Shown in pieces: positions 18,694 through 27,690 of a stretch of DNA of 64,000 nucleotides. Source of the stretch: Puia sp963703355 (GTDB taxonomy: Bacteria; Bacteroidota; Bacteroidia; Chitinophagales; Chitinophagaceae); the NCBI GenBank assembly GCA_963703355.1, contig OY969813.1, positions 1-64,000 on the forward strand, given 5' to 3'. Each line of letters begins with the position of its first letter. Within the stretch, counting starts at the first letter, position 1. A model generated the notes under the pieces. That model made no database searches, was not told the DNA's origin, and saw only the letters and a program-made list of their open reading frames with translations. The translations under genes and the position numbers were made by a program.

Positions 18694-19422
18694 ATGACAC
18701 CGTTTATCGCAGAATTTATTGGCACTGGCACGCTTATCTTATTAGGAAACGGAGTGGTCGCCAACGTAGTATTAGCTGACACAAAAGGACACAATGGGGG
18801 ATGGATAGTCATCACAACTGGATGGGCAATGGCAGTATATGCAGGTATTGTAATTGCAAATCCTTATAGCGGAGCCCAATTGAATCCTGCGGTAACACTG
18901 GCGATGGCGGTTGCAGGAAAAATGGAATGGTCTTCTGTGCTGCCTTTTATTGTTGCACAAATACTTGGCGCCATGGCAGGATCTTTTTTAGTGTGGATTG
19001 TATACCGGGATCATTTCAACAGAACAAAAGACCCCAACGCGCAGTTAGCTGCTTTTTCTACGGGACCTGCCATCAGAGATAATTTTTCGAATCTGATCAG
19101 TGAACTGATCGGCACATTTGTATTGGTATTTACCGTTTTCTACATTACCGGCGCTGAAATAACAGACAGCAAAGCAAAAATTGGGTTGGGATCTATCGGT
19201 GCACTTCCCGTTGCATTCCTTGTTTGGGCAATCGGATTGTCACTCGGTGGAACTACGGGTTACGCAATTAATCCTGCGCGGGATTTGGGTCCGCGAATCC
19301 TGCATACATTACTACCAATAAGAAACAAACGCGACAGTGACTGGAGTTATTCCTGGATTCCAGTTGTCGGTCCGATATTCGGCGGACTACTTGCTGCATT
19401 CATATATATGACTTTCAAATAA
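18694..19422 (+). CDS. glpF: Glycerol uptake facilitator (aquaglyceroporin)
   Basis: Inner-membrane channel of the MIP family, 242 residues with six membrane helices and two half-helices. Both NPA boxes are present: SGAQLNPAVTLA and GYAINPARDLGPR. The aspartate after the second box (NPARD) is typical of glycerol facilitators rather than water-only aquaporins, in line with glpD and glpK just upstream. It is the last gene of the glp operon; the stop is followed by a perfect GGGTTAACCC palindrome. Confidence 0.96.
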   Translation: MTPFIAEFIGTGTLILLGNGVVANVVLADTKGHNGGWIVITTGWAMAVYAGIVIANPYSGAQLNPAVTLAMAVAGKMEWSSVLPFIVAQILGAMAGSFLVWIVYRDHFNRTKDPNAQLAAFSTGPAIRDNFSNLISELIGTFVLVFTVFYITGAEITDSKAKIGLGSIGALPVAFLVWAIGLSLGGTTGYAINPARDLGPRILHTLLPIRNKRDSDWSYSWIPVVGPIFGGLLAAFIYMTFK

Positions 19423-19424
19423 AA

Positions 19425-19434
19425 GGGTTAACCC
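19425..19434. other. Perfect 10-bp palindrome GGGTTAACCC after glpF
   Basis: It lies 2 bp after the glpF stop. It could be part of a weak terminator or a protein-binding site for the downstream DUF2911 gene; there is no T tract. No function can be shown. Confidence 0.4.
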
Positions 19435-19545
19435 ATATCGTGGAACCTTTTAAAACGGCGTGGGGCCGCTAAGCAAGTATGCATTTATACCAGAAAGGTA
19501 AAAACCTATCTTGATCTTATTGTTTCACAAACTAAAACATTCAAT

Positions 19546-20634
19546 ATGTTTAGAACATATACCCGGTTAGGTTTTTTTCTAATTATCGTGCTGGCCGGAT
19601 TTTCGGGATTTGCACAACAAACCTGGCTTCCCAGAGAACCCAGTCCCGGCGCATCCGTGTCTCAGGTGGTTGGTATATCAACCATCAGCGTGAAATATTC
19701 CAGACCTTCCATAAAGGGAAGAGTAATCTGGGGAGAACTCGTTCCGTATGGCTGGAATGTTCAGGGCTTTGGCGCAGGAAACAGTGCGCCCTGGCGCGCA
19801 GGTGCAAATGAAAATACAGTTCTTCATTTGTCGCATGATGCAAAAATTGAAGGAACTACAGTACCAGCCGGCGACTATGGATTATTCTTTGTAATCAATA
19901 AGGACAATTCCGGAGAAGTCATTCTTTCCAAAGATTCGAAATCCTGGGGAAGTTTTTTTTATGATCCGAAACAGGATCAGCTGCGTGCAAAAATCACGAT
20001 AAGAGATGTTTCTTATTCAACAGAAAGACTGGATTATTCCTTCGACAGCGTAAGTAAAAACATGGCAGAACTCGATTTGAATTGGGAGAAAAAACAATTC
20101 CCCGTCAAAATTGAGTTTAATGTAGATGAAATTGTAATGGACAATGCAACAGAGTTGCTAAAAGGAGAAACGGCATTTACCCCGGGTAATCTCAACGCTG
20201 CTGCAGCCTATGCGTTACAAAATAATATCGATACGGCGCAAGCCATGAAATGGATTAACAGGTCTATTGCCAATGGACAAACATACAACAACCTTAGAAT
20301 TAAAGCACTTCTTTTGAAGAAGGAAGGAGACAGCGTTGCATCAAATAATTTAATGAAGACTGCATTGCCCATTGCAACCGAAGGAGAGCTGAATGCTTAT
20401 GGTTATCAGTTGTTAGCTGAAAACAAGTTTCCACAGGCCGTCGATGTATTGAGACTATCCACTCAGAAATTCCCCGAAAGTGCAAATACATGGGACAGTC
20501 TTGGTGAAGCTTATGCTCTTTCAGGCGATAAGAAAAATGCCATTACTAATTTTAAGAAATCACTGAGTCTGAATCCTCCCGGCCCTACAAAAGCCAATTC
20601 TGAAAAATATCTAAAACAACTTGGAGCCATGTAA
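19546..20634 (+). CDS. Exported DUF2911 protein with C-terminal TPR repeats
   Basis: Protein of 362 residues with a clear signal peptide (LGFFLIIVLAGFSGFAQQ). The DUF2911 domain follows: PSPGASVSQVVG, then VKYSRPSIKGRVIWGELVPY and GAPWRAGANENT-like text (here NSAPWRAGANENTV), and VPAGDYGLFFV. From about residue 200 the chain is helical, with a final TPR pair (WDSLGEAYALSGDKKNAITN). DUF2911 proteins are common exported proteins in Bacteroidota with no established biochemical function. A strong terminator sits 17 bp after the stop. Confidence 0.88.
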   Translation: MFRTYTRLGFFLIIVLAGFSGFAQQTWLPREPSPGASVSQVVGISTISVKYSRPSIKGRVIWGELVPYGWNVQGFGAGNSAPWRAGANENTVLHLSHDAKIEGTTVPAGDYGLFFVINKDNSGEVILSKDSKSWGSFFYDPKQDQLRAKITIRDVSYSTERLDYSFDSVSKNMAELDLNWEKKQFPVKIEFNVDEIVMDNATELLKGETAFTPGNLNAAAAYALQNNIDTAQAMKWINRSIANGQTYNNLRIKALLLKKEGDSVASNNLMKTALPIATEGELNAYGYQLLAENKFPQAVDVLRLSTQKFPESANTWDSLGEAYALSGDKKNAITNFKKSLSLNPPGPTKANSEKYLKQLGAM

Positions 20635-20651
20635 TTGAAGTGGGTATAAAT

Positions 20652-20694
20652 AAAAAGGAAAGATCTTTATCGGATCCTTCCTTTTTATTTTTCT
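20652..20694. terminator. Bidirectional Rho-independent terminator
   Basis: A 14-bp stem with one mismatch: 20652-20665 (AAAAAGGAAAGATC) pairs with 20673-20686 (GATCCTTCCTTTTT), with a 7-nt loop, then ATTTTTCT. It lies between two convergent genes and has an A run on one side and a T run on the other, so it can stop transcription from both. Confidence 0.9.
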
Positions 20695-20709
20695 ATAGTT
20701 GCATTCATT

Positions 20710-21168
20710 TTAATCATTATTTTCTTTCTTTTCTTTTTGAAATAATTGCCATCCGTTGGTGCCTTCTGATTTCAATACGGTTACCTGATCCGCATTTTCA
20801 ATAGTAACATAATAAGAAGTACCGGCTTCAGTCTGAATTTCAAAAAGATCACTCACCCAATTTTTTGAAACATTTTTTCTTAATGATAATTGTAATTCAA
20901 GGGGCAGTTGATTGGGACTTAAATTACGGGTTACAGCAATTAATTCTCCATTTCTGTTGAAATAGGCTGATAATACCATTTCGTTCACACTGAATTGTGC
21001 TTTGACGTAATTTTTAGTACTTACCCATTGCACATTACTTGCATTTGAAAACTCCTTATTAAAAGAAGTAACAACATATTTACTAACAGAAGCAGGGGCA
21101 ACGTCGGCGAAACTGAATGCAGTTAAACTCATCATTGCCAGACTTAAGAACAGGATTCTCTTTTTCAT
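20710..21168 (-). CDS. Exported PepSY-like small protein
   Basis: Protein of 152 residues. Signal peptide MKKRILFLSLAMMSLTAFSFA with cleavage near ADVAPA. The mature part has two similar beta-alpha halves: FNKEFSNASNVQWVSTKNYV with AYFNRNGELIAVTRNL, then a second half with SDLFEIQTEAGTSYYVTIEN. This is the pattern of the PepSY-like / beta-lactamase-inhibitor-like fold abundant in Bacteroidota, where function is usually unknown. I start at ATG 21168; the longer frame to 21246 would run through the promoter and has no signal peptide at its start. It is a single-gene unit with a promoter at 21211-21242. Confidence 0.82.
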   Translation of the reverse strand: MKKRILFLSLAMMSLTAFSFADVAPASVSKYVVTSFNKEFSNASNVQWVSTKNYVKAQFSVNEMVLSAYFNRNGELIAVTRNLSPNQLPLELQLSLRKNVSKNWVSDLFEIQTEAGTSYYVTIENADQVTVLKSEGTNGWQLFQKEKKENND

Positions 21169-21210
21169 TTTTTTGTTTTTTATTGGTTTGTATTTGATTG
21201 ATTGACGACA

Positions 21211-21242
21211 TAAAGATAAAGACTTAAATAGTACTATGCAAA
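21211..21242 (-). promoter_or_regulatory. Bacteroidota-type promoter for the PepSY-like gene
   Basis: On the minus strand TTTG (21239-21242) is followed after 20 bp by TATCTTTA (21211-21218), a near match to TAnnTTTG. It gives a leader of about 38 bp before the ATG at 21168. The same -7 sequence occurs before coxB. Confidence 0.55.
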
Positions 21243-21371
21243 ACACAGTAGTATGAATGGCATAATAATATGTATAAGCGGTTAAATAGGCTTGATGAAT
21301 GTCAATTTCAAGTAATTTTAACGGTCATTATTGTGGCTGAACGGCTACATTACACACTCTAAAAAACGCGT

Positions 21372-22379
21372 ATGATACTAAAAATCGCTAGTAACATTTT
21401 GATAATCATGATTTTACCGTTATTTACCCTTGCTCAGACCCAGGATACGACTTATGCTGAACGGCTGGGTTTCCCCAAAGGTGCCCGGGTGTTAATTCTG
21501 CACGTTGATGATGCCGGAATGAGTTTCGACTCTAATTTAGGTGCCGAGGAAGCGCTGACACAGGGTGCATCGACCTCTACCAGCGTTATGATGACCTGTC
21601 CCTGGGTGCCAGGATTCGTGGCTTTCCTGAAGTCTCATCCTGATATTGATGCTGGCCTGCATTTAACACTTACATCGGAGTGGACCTCATACCGATGGGG
21701 GCCTCTGTCGGGCAAAAAAAATGCCCCAGGCCTCGTGGACAAACAAGGAGATTTGTGGCCTTCGGTTTCAGAAGTTGTTGCACACGCCAGTCCTGATGAA
21801 GTGGAAATGGAAATGGAAGCTCAACTCGATCGTGCAAGAACCATGGGTTTTGAACCCACGCATCTCGATACGCATATGGGTACTGTGTATGGCTCCCCGG
21901 CATTTCTCATGAAGTATATAAATCTTGGTATTAAAAATCATATTCCCGTTATGCTACCCGGTGGTGCCGATGTCCTGATCCAGAATCAGATGAAGTTTCC
22001 TGACGCTGCCATAAAACAGATGCGTGAGCTTGGGAAAATGTTATGGAACGCGGGACTACCTGTTCTTGATGATCTTCATAATTACAGTTACGACTGGATA
22101 ATACCTGCCGATGTCGCTTCAGATGATAAAAAACTTGATGAATACAAAACTTCAAAGTATATAGAAGCATTGAAAACACTCAAACCCGGACTCACGATGA
22201 TGATCATGCATTGTACGGATACGGGTCCGGAATTTAAATACATTACTGACAGTGGCCCCACACGGAAGGGCGACCTGCTTGCGATGATGAACCCAGCATT
22301 TAAAAAAGCATTATCTGATCAGGGAATTATCCTAACCACCTGGCGTGAGGTAAAACACCGAAGAGATAAACTGAATTAG
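21372..22379 (+). CDS. Exported YdjC/ChbG-type carbohydrate deacetylase
   Basis: Protein of 335 residues with a signal peptide (ILIIMILPLFTLAQ). The YdjC/ChbG fold is a distorted TIM barrel that removes acetyl groups from N-acetylated sugars such as chitin oligosaccharides. The metal and catalytic motifs are present: ILHVDDAGMS (DD pair), DAGLHLTLTSEW (His) and PTHLDTHMG (His-x-x-x-His). E. coli ChbG is cytosolic, but this copy is exported, so it probably acts on periplasmic or surface glycan. It stands alone and converges on the next gene with a 7-bp gap. The exact substrate is not predictable. Confidence 0.85.
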   Translation: MILKIASNILIIMILPLFTLAQTQDTTYAERLGFPKGARVLILHVDDAGMSFDSNLGAEEALTQGASTSTSVMMTCPWVPGFVAFLKSHPDIDAGLHLTLTSEWTSYRWGPLSGKKNAPGLVDKQGDLWPSVSEVVAHASPDEVEMEMEAQLDRARTMGFEPTHLDTHMGTVYGSPAFLMKYINLGIKNHIPVMLPGGADVLIQNQMKFPDAAIKQMRELGKMLWNAGLPVLDDLHNYSYDWIIPADVASDDKKLDEYKTSKYIEALKTLKPGLTMMIMHCTDTGPEFKYITDSGPTRKGDLLAMMNPAFKKALSDQGIILTTWREVKHRRDKLN

Positions 22380-22386
22380 AAAGAAT

Positions 22387-23934
22387 TTACCGGATACGAA
22401 TTATAGCAAATCCCTGCTGGTTGCTTAAGTATGGAACACATACTTCGTCTGTTGAGAATCGATGCGATTGTTGAAAGTTCAACATTTTATTCATTTTCCA
22501 GAATACGAGGGCATCGCCCGTTGTTTGTCCCCGACTGTTTAGCGTAGTAGACGTTGCTGTTGGTTCGTCGGCATTTTCCATACTATTATAAACAATGAAA
22601 AGTTTGTTTTTATCTGGTATCAGAAGATAAGACAGATCCGGATTATTCGCCTCGGTATGTTGTTCCATATCCAAAAACCCATTCCAGGTACTATCTTTTG
22701 AAATGCCTGGGAAATAAAAGAGATTTAAATCACCTTTATTATGAATAGAGGAATATGGATTTAATCCACGGTTTAGTACATACGACTGTTCAGCATTGTT
22801 TTTATTATTCGATGAAGTGGAATAATCAGCCATCAGATAAACCGTTTCCCAATTCGTTATAAAGGGCGTTGCGGGCCTTTCAAAGGTATATGGTGATCCA
22901 TATTCTTTAAGGTACATGTAACCTCCTCCCTGAACTGAAATAAAACTTTCATGTGTGAGATGGTGATTTTGAATATCGCCTGACTGGGAATTAAAATGAT
23001 AGGCAGAATCAAAATAGAAAACTCCCTTTTCCATCGAATATTTAAATACCTGAACATTTTTGAAAGTTGTATTGGCATATGAAGATAAAATTCCTACACT
23101 CATTTCCTGCAGGTTATTGTCGATGGACATAGCGATATCTTCCATCTTGTAAAATGCCGAAAGAGGTATTTCTCTGAAATAATAATCATTGCCATCGGGG
23201 CAAATATGAAATAATGAAAAATTCCTGCTGATCATGGAAGGGGAAGCCATCAGCCACTCTCCGTTGTTGGCCAGTTTTATGGGAAGATTATCAAAACTCT
23301 CTCCTGGAAATCCAATGTCTTCATCCTGTATGCAGGGCATCGAAAACTGTTTGTGCCTGATCACTTTTTTATAGATGGGGTTCCAGTCGGCATCGAATAA
23401 TAATGCATGCAGACAGGTGTAGTCGCTGTCCGTGTTCTGAAAAATAACTATCAGGTTTTTTGAATGATCCTCGGATCGGACCAGGAGAAAACTGGAAGCA
23501 CTCGTAACAAAAGGCAGGCTGTCGAGGGTCCTGACTTTGTTTGCAACAATCTCATCCGGAAAGAATCGTGAGCAGATTATTCTCGTTTGGCCGCCTGTAT
23601 TTGAAATAATCACCTGATCCAAACCTTTTTCAGCGGATAGCAGCCATTGCTTCTGCGCGCCGGGTACATTTACTGCGCTTATCTCATCTACTAATTCCAA
23701 CTTCGCATTGAACAAGTCGAAATTTAATGATCCGGGATTATCCATATTGGCATTTCTAAACGCAGGTCTTCGCTTTTGCAATTTTTCAACCCAGTAATTA
23801 TTTCCTGATTTCCCGATCACCTGAAATCTTAAAAGAGACCTTGAATAAGAAGAGTTGGAGTAAATGACATGCTGGGCATGCACATTTCCCGATAGGGACG
23901 AATAACAAATGATATAGAATAGAAACCGACGCAC
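22387..23934 (-). CDS. Exported protein of unknown function
   Basis: About 515 residues. With the GTG at 23934 the protein begins VRRFLFYIICYSSLSGNVHAQ, a good signal peptide; a TTG at 23961 would add nine residues ahead of it. The mature chain is beta-rich with several DNNLQEMSVGILSSY-like strands and WNGFLDMEQ/YLLIPDKNKLFIVYN segments, which suggests a propeller-like or sandwich fold with about 50-residue repeats. I recognise no domain. It is the last gene of a three-gene minus-strand set: ABC exporter, flavoprotein, this protein, with a 55-82 bp gap to the flavoprotein. Confidence 0.65.
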   Translation of the reverse strand: MRRFLFYIICYSSLSGNVHAQHVIYSNSSYSRSLLRFQVIGKSGNNYWVEKLQKRRPAFRNANMDNPGSLNFDLFNAKLELVDEISAVNVPGAQKQWLLSAEKGLDQVIISNTGGQTRIICSRFFPDEIVANKVRTLDSLPFVTSASSFLLVRSEDHSKNLIVIFQNTDSDYTCLHALLFDADWNPIYKKVIRHKQFSMPCIQDEDIGFPGESFDNLPIKLANNGEWLMASPSMISRNFSLFHICPDGNDYYFREIPLSAFYKMEDIAMSIDNNLQEMSVGILSSYANTTFKNVQVFKYSMEKGVFYFDSAYHFNSQSGDIQNHHLTHESFISVQGGGYMYLKEYGSPYTFERPATPFITNWETVYLMADYSTSSNNKNNAEQSYVLNRGLNPYSSIHNKGDLNLFYFPGISKDSTWNGFLDMEQHTEANNPDLSYLLIPDKNKLFIVYNSMENADEPTATSTTLNSRGQTTGDALVFWKMNKMLNFQQSHRFSTDEVCVPYLSNQQGFAIIRIR

Positions 23935-24016
23935 AGCGCAGAATTCACTACAAGGTACCAAAAATAATCAGTGGAACGCCCTATCATTTGGTTACTGTGA
24001 TGCTGGTTTATTCAGT

Positions 24017-25621
24017 TCAATACTTCAGACGATTTGAAAGGAGTGGATCTTCCGTAAGTGTATGTTGGAGATTTGCAACTGGTATTTTTTGTATAGAGCA
24101 ATTCAAATCGATGGCCATGGCCGCCGCAATGGCCGAAGATTCTGCCAGGACCATAAAAACCGGCTCCATTCGTATGGATCCATATGCGATATGGCTGGCA
24201 GATAAACAAACAGGTACCAGTAAGTTTACACACTCAGATTGTTTGGGAACGATTGAACGAAATGAAACTGGGTAGGGTGGAAATCCTCCTATTTGCACAT
24301 CGCCTTCATTTTTGACCATGCCGTTTGTAATGATCCTTTCACAATTATGTGAATCCATAGTGTATGCAGCAAGACCGATCCCATCTAAAACTTTTAATTT
24401 TCCCGTGCAATTTGATTCTGTCATAACGTATTCACCCACTAGTCTTCTGGATTCCCTGATGTATAATTGCGGGGACCAGTGATCATTGTCTATGTATTCA
24501 TCTTTGGGATAACCCCATTTCAGCATTTCCTTTCTAAGATATTCCGGAACCCGCTGATTATGCCCCAGAAAATATAAGAGACCCTTGTTATAGGCTTCGT
24601 GTTCGCGAAAGATTTTCTCTCTTGTTTTTAAATCTCCGTCCGGATAATTATAATTCATGCCAATCATGTCCGTTGAAAAAGGACCATTGTTATTAATATC
24701 AGTTTTTCTTCCCGGTATCAAATTGATATTTAACAATCCGTCTTCCAGGTTTACAGGCTTTTTCATTTGAATATATCTCACCAACAAATTGTAATGCGTA
24801 CTATCGTAATCGTCTGGTTTCGTAATATCAATCCGATTCGGAAGGCTATCGGTTAAACATATGCGGAAATTATATGCCTGAATTTTATGATCACCGGTTC
24901 CGTTGTTTTTTAATTCCTCCGGGTTAATCCCCCATAAATAACCGCTTTGTTTGTCACCAATAATATTATAAGGATCAATGCCGTTCGGAAACTGGTGCTT
25001 GTCCAACAGCTGTACACCATTGTAAGTCTCGCCGTAAAGTTGATTGTTTTCCCGACCTACCGTAAATGAAACGGAAGCAAGTGCCATTAGATCCCCTTCG
25101 TAAGAACAATCAATAAATTCTTTAGCCAGTATAGTTATTTTATCTTTTCCGAATTTCAATTTGATTCCTTTCAATCGGGTTCCGTCTTTTAGTACATCAG
25201 TAAGTTGTTGATCAAATAAGACGGGAACGTTTTCACTTTTTATGTAATCCTTAAAAATATTTTCTGCAACATGTGGTTCGAAAACCCACTGTTCAGGTTT
25301 TCCATAATGATTACCCACTCTTTTATAAAAATCTTTTGCCAATCCGGTTATTGCTATTTTATTTCCAATATCCGTATTACCCAAGCCACCACTGCTCAAA
25401 CCACCCAGATGTTTGGTTTCTGCTATTAACACAACTTTTTTACCCAGTCTGCTTGCAGCGTAAGCAGCAATTACGCCCGCTGAAGTGCCCCCATATACGC
25501 AGATGTCGACTTGTAATGTTTTTTGCGCAACAGTGATTGACGCTGAGTAATTGAGTAATATGAATATTACCCATATCTTATATGATGTCCTGTATTTAAT
25601 TGTAGGTAAGTGAATTTTCAT
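24017..25621 (-). CDS. Exported FAD-dependent oxidoreductase (FAD_oxidored family)
   Basis: Protein of 534 residues. A signal peptide (IWVIFILLNYSASITVAQ) precedes the dinucleotide motif VDICVYGGTSAGVIAAYAAS, then KKVVLIAETKHLGGLSSGGL. The family is the FAD-dependent oxidoreductase group PF12831, common in Bacteroidota polysaccharide and secondary gene sets; members are exported and the reaction is usually unknown. Further family segments are DCSYEGDLMA and the C-terminal APGTICASH-like region, here CLSASHIAYGSIRMEP. Its ATG overlaps the stop of the ABC exporter gene (ATGA), so they are translationally coupled. Confidence 0.87.
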   Translation of the reverse strand: MKIHLPTIKYRTSYKIWVIFILLNYSASITVAQKTLQVDICVYGGTSAGVIAAYAASRLGKKVVLIAETKHLGGLSSGGLGNTDIGNKIAITGLAKDFYKRVGNHYGKPEQWVFEPHVAENIFKDYIKSENVPVLFDQQLTDVLKDGTRLKGIKLKFGKDKITILAKEFIDCSYEGDLMALASVSFTVGRENNQLYGETYNGVQLLDKHQFPNGIDPYNIIGDKQSGYLWGINPEELKNNGTGDHKIQAYNFRICLTDSLPNRIDITKPDDYDSTHYNLLVRYIQMKKPVNLEDGLLNINLIPGRKTDINNNGPFSTDMIGMNYNYPDGDLKTREKIFREHEAYNKGLLYFLGHNQRVPEYLRKEMLKWGYPKDEYIDNDHWSPQLYIRESRRLVGEYVMTESNCTGKLKVLDGIGLAAYTMDSHNCERIITNGMVKNEGDVQIGGFPPYPVSFRSIVPKQSECVNLLVPVCLSASHIAYGSIRMEPVFMVLAESSAIAAAMAIDLNCSIQKIPVANLQHTLTEDPLLSNRLKY

Positions 25622-27534
25622 AGATTGTATTCATCTTCGTCGGTACTTTCCAATTCTTCCGTTTCTTCTTCATCCTCCAGCGTTTCAATGCCTTCAGTCG
25701 TTCTCTTTGAAAATTCGCTAAACCATCCGCCAGATGCAATCAGAGATGAGGGCAGTCCAGATTCGATAACTTTTCCCTCCTCTAAAACAATTATAAAATC
25801 AGCGTCCCTTACCATGGAAAACCTGTGGGCAATAATAATAACGGTATGCATCTTCCGGATTTCTTCGATGCTCATTTTAATTTCACCCTCAGTAGCATAA
25901 TCCAGATTTGCCGTTGCTTCATCCAGCACCAGTATGCTTGGTTTGGCCACCAGAATTCTTGCAATCTGAATTCTCTGACGTTCACCAACAGAAAGGCCGA
26001 TTCCATTTTCACCTACGATGGTTTCCAGTTGCAGGGGGAGTCGTTTTACCGTATGTTCCAATCCCGCAGCAGACACGGCTTCTTCAATTTCCTTAGCACT
26101 GGCATCTGGTCTTTTGTACGCGATATTCTCCCGCATCGTTCCATTAAATAAAGCGCCGTCTGCCGAAACGATGCCAATTTGCTGTCTCACGGAAGCCGGA
26201 TCAAGCGTTGAAATGTCTTGTTCGTCGATGAAAATAGTTCCATTTTCAGGCTTGTATAATTTCAGTAAAAGATCAATGATGGTTGTTTTGCCGGCTCCTG
26301 AAGGCCCGACCAACGCAGTCATTTTACCAGGTTCAATGGTAAATGAAACCCGGTCCAGAATCTTCCGATCTTTGGTATAGGAAAACTGCACTTCCTTGAA
26401 TTCAATCTTCCCATTTTTCAGTCGCAGCTTTTTCCCTTCCCGCGGTTCTTCCGGCCGGTCAATTAATTTAAATGCGCGGGAGATGGAAACCAGATTTTGC
26501 TGGAGTGATATCCACAATGTCGCAAGATTGTCAATCGGACTGTATAGTCTATCCAGATAAGTTACGAACATCACCACATCACCCGGTGTTAGTTTGCTTT
26601 CCAATGTGAGATAACCTCCGTAACCGAGCACAAGTGCCGTTGATAAATGCGTGAGCGCTGTTTCCCAGAATTCATATTTGTTCGCAAGACGTGAACGATG
26701 TATATAATCGGCATACGCTTCTGACGACGCTTTTTCCAACTTAATTAATGCCCTGTCCTCGGCACCTGAAAGTTTAACTGTTTTAATACCCGATAATGCA
26801 TCCTGAATTTGGGTTGAGACGCCTTCCCATTTTTGATAATATTCGGTAAGACCAAATTCGAGTTTTTTTGCGGATGTCCAGGCAATCAACAGATACAGAG
26901 GAATTATTACAAGCGATATCGCTGTTAAAGTAGGATTCTCCCAGAACATGATTCCCAGTATTCCAACCAGTCCTATCAATTCCGGTAATATTTGTTGCGA
27001 AAAACCATTGACTATAGCAGACACTTCTTCTGACTGATCAATTCTTTTTGCAATTGCTGTTGCCGGCCTTCGGACAAAAAAATCAAGGGGCAGATTGAGT
27101 ACATGGCGGAATGTGCTGAGAATAAATCGCTGTTCAATGCCACATGAGAATTTTACATTTTTATTTTCTCCTATTCTCCAGAGTAGGGTGGAGAAGATAT
27201 TAATTACAAATAGCCAGACAACCGCCCATAACAATGTGTCGAGCGCCTGATTAGGGGTTCGCGGAGCAACTTTACTCTTGTGATGTGGTTCTTTTGTTTT
27301 ACGATGCGTTTCCTTCGGAAGGCCGGATTCTTTTCTTGCCGAATCACGAGCCTGACTTACAAAAACACCCGCCACGTCGTTGATCGCTTCCCTATAAATC
27401 AATGGCTCTATCAAACTGGTGCCGGTACCCAGGAGACTGAGCACTACTACCCAGACGAACTGCTTTTTAAATGGCAGAATGAGCGCGATGATACTTTTCC
27501 AGATATTCTTTTTTACATTATTGGGTAAACTCAT
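25618..27534 (-). CDS. ABC transporter, fused permease and ATPase (exporter type)
   Basis: Type IV ABC exporter half-transporter of about 638 residues: six membrane helices in the first 350 residues and one nucleotide-binding domain. Walker A is GPSGAGKTT, the signature is LSVGERQR (instead of LSGGQ), Walker B is ILVLDEATANLD and the switch histidine is in IIIAHRFS. Two unusual regions stand out: a long, basic insertion between the first two helices (SARKESGLPKETHRKTKEP and on), and a very acidic C-terminal tail (EDEEETEELESTDEDEY). I start at the ATG at 27534; a GTG at 27540 is less likely. First gene of an operon with the flavoprotein. The substrate is unknown. Confidence 0.9.
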   Translation of the reverse strand: MSLPNNVKKNIWKSIIALILPFKKQFVWVVVLSLLGTGTSLIEPLIYREAINDVAGVFVSQARDSARKESGLPKETHRKTKEPHHKSKVAPRTPNQALDTLLWAVVWLFVINIFSTLLWRIGENKNVKFSCGIEQRFILSTFRHVLNLPLDFFVRRPATAIAKRIDQSEEVSAIVNGFSQQILPELIGLVGILGIMFWENPTLTAISLVIIPLYLLIAWTSAKKLEFGLTEYYQKWEGVSTQIQDALSGIKTVKLSGAEDRALIKLEKASSEAYADYIHRSRLANKYEFWETALTHLSTALVLGYGGYLTLESKLTPGDVVMFVTYLDRLYSPIDNLATLWISLQQNLVSISRAFKLIDRPEEPREGKKLRLKNGKIEFKEVQFSYTKDRKILDRVSFTIEPGKMTALVGPSGAGKTTIIDLLLKLYKPENGTIFIDEQDISTLDPASVRQQIGIVSADGALFNGTMRENIAYKRPDASAKEIEEAVSAAGLEHTVKRLPLQLETIVGENGIGLSVGERQRIQIARILVAKPSILVLDEATANLDYATEGEIKMSIEEIRKMHTVIIIAHRFSMVRDADFIIVLEEGKVIESGLPSSLIASGGWFSEFSKRTTEGIETLEDEEETEELESTDEDEYNL

Positions 27535-27575
27535 GATCACCGGGGGTTGTCAGGCAAAAATAGATTACCGGAACT

Positions 27576-27653
27576 TACCAGAAAGAGAAAGTAATTAACG
27601 CGCAACGCTTTGCGCCTTACGCCTTATGCCTTAAGCGTTACGCGTTTCTGGTA
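27576..27653. repeat. 7-bp repeat array (TACGCCT family) with 9-bp terminal inverted repeats
   Basis: 27597-27645 is seven consecutive 7-bp units: AACGCGC, AACGCTT, TGCGCCT, TACGCCT, TATGCCT, TAAGCGT, TACGCGT. The ends of the array are inverted copies (11 of 12 bases: 27597-27608 and 27635-27646), and outside them TACCAGAAA (27576-27584) and TTTCTGGTA (27645-27653) are a perfect inverted pair. It fills the gap between two divergent genes. Confidence 0.85.
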
Positions 27654-27690
27654 CACATTTTGTCTTTTACAAGCGTCCAAATCCAACTCA

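Noticed and set aside
18694..19422. Water-only aquaporin
   Set aside because: The second NPA box is followed by R-D (NPARD) and the gene is in an operon with glpD and glpK, both pointing to glycerol.
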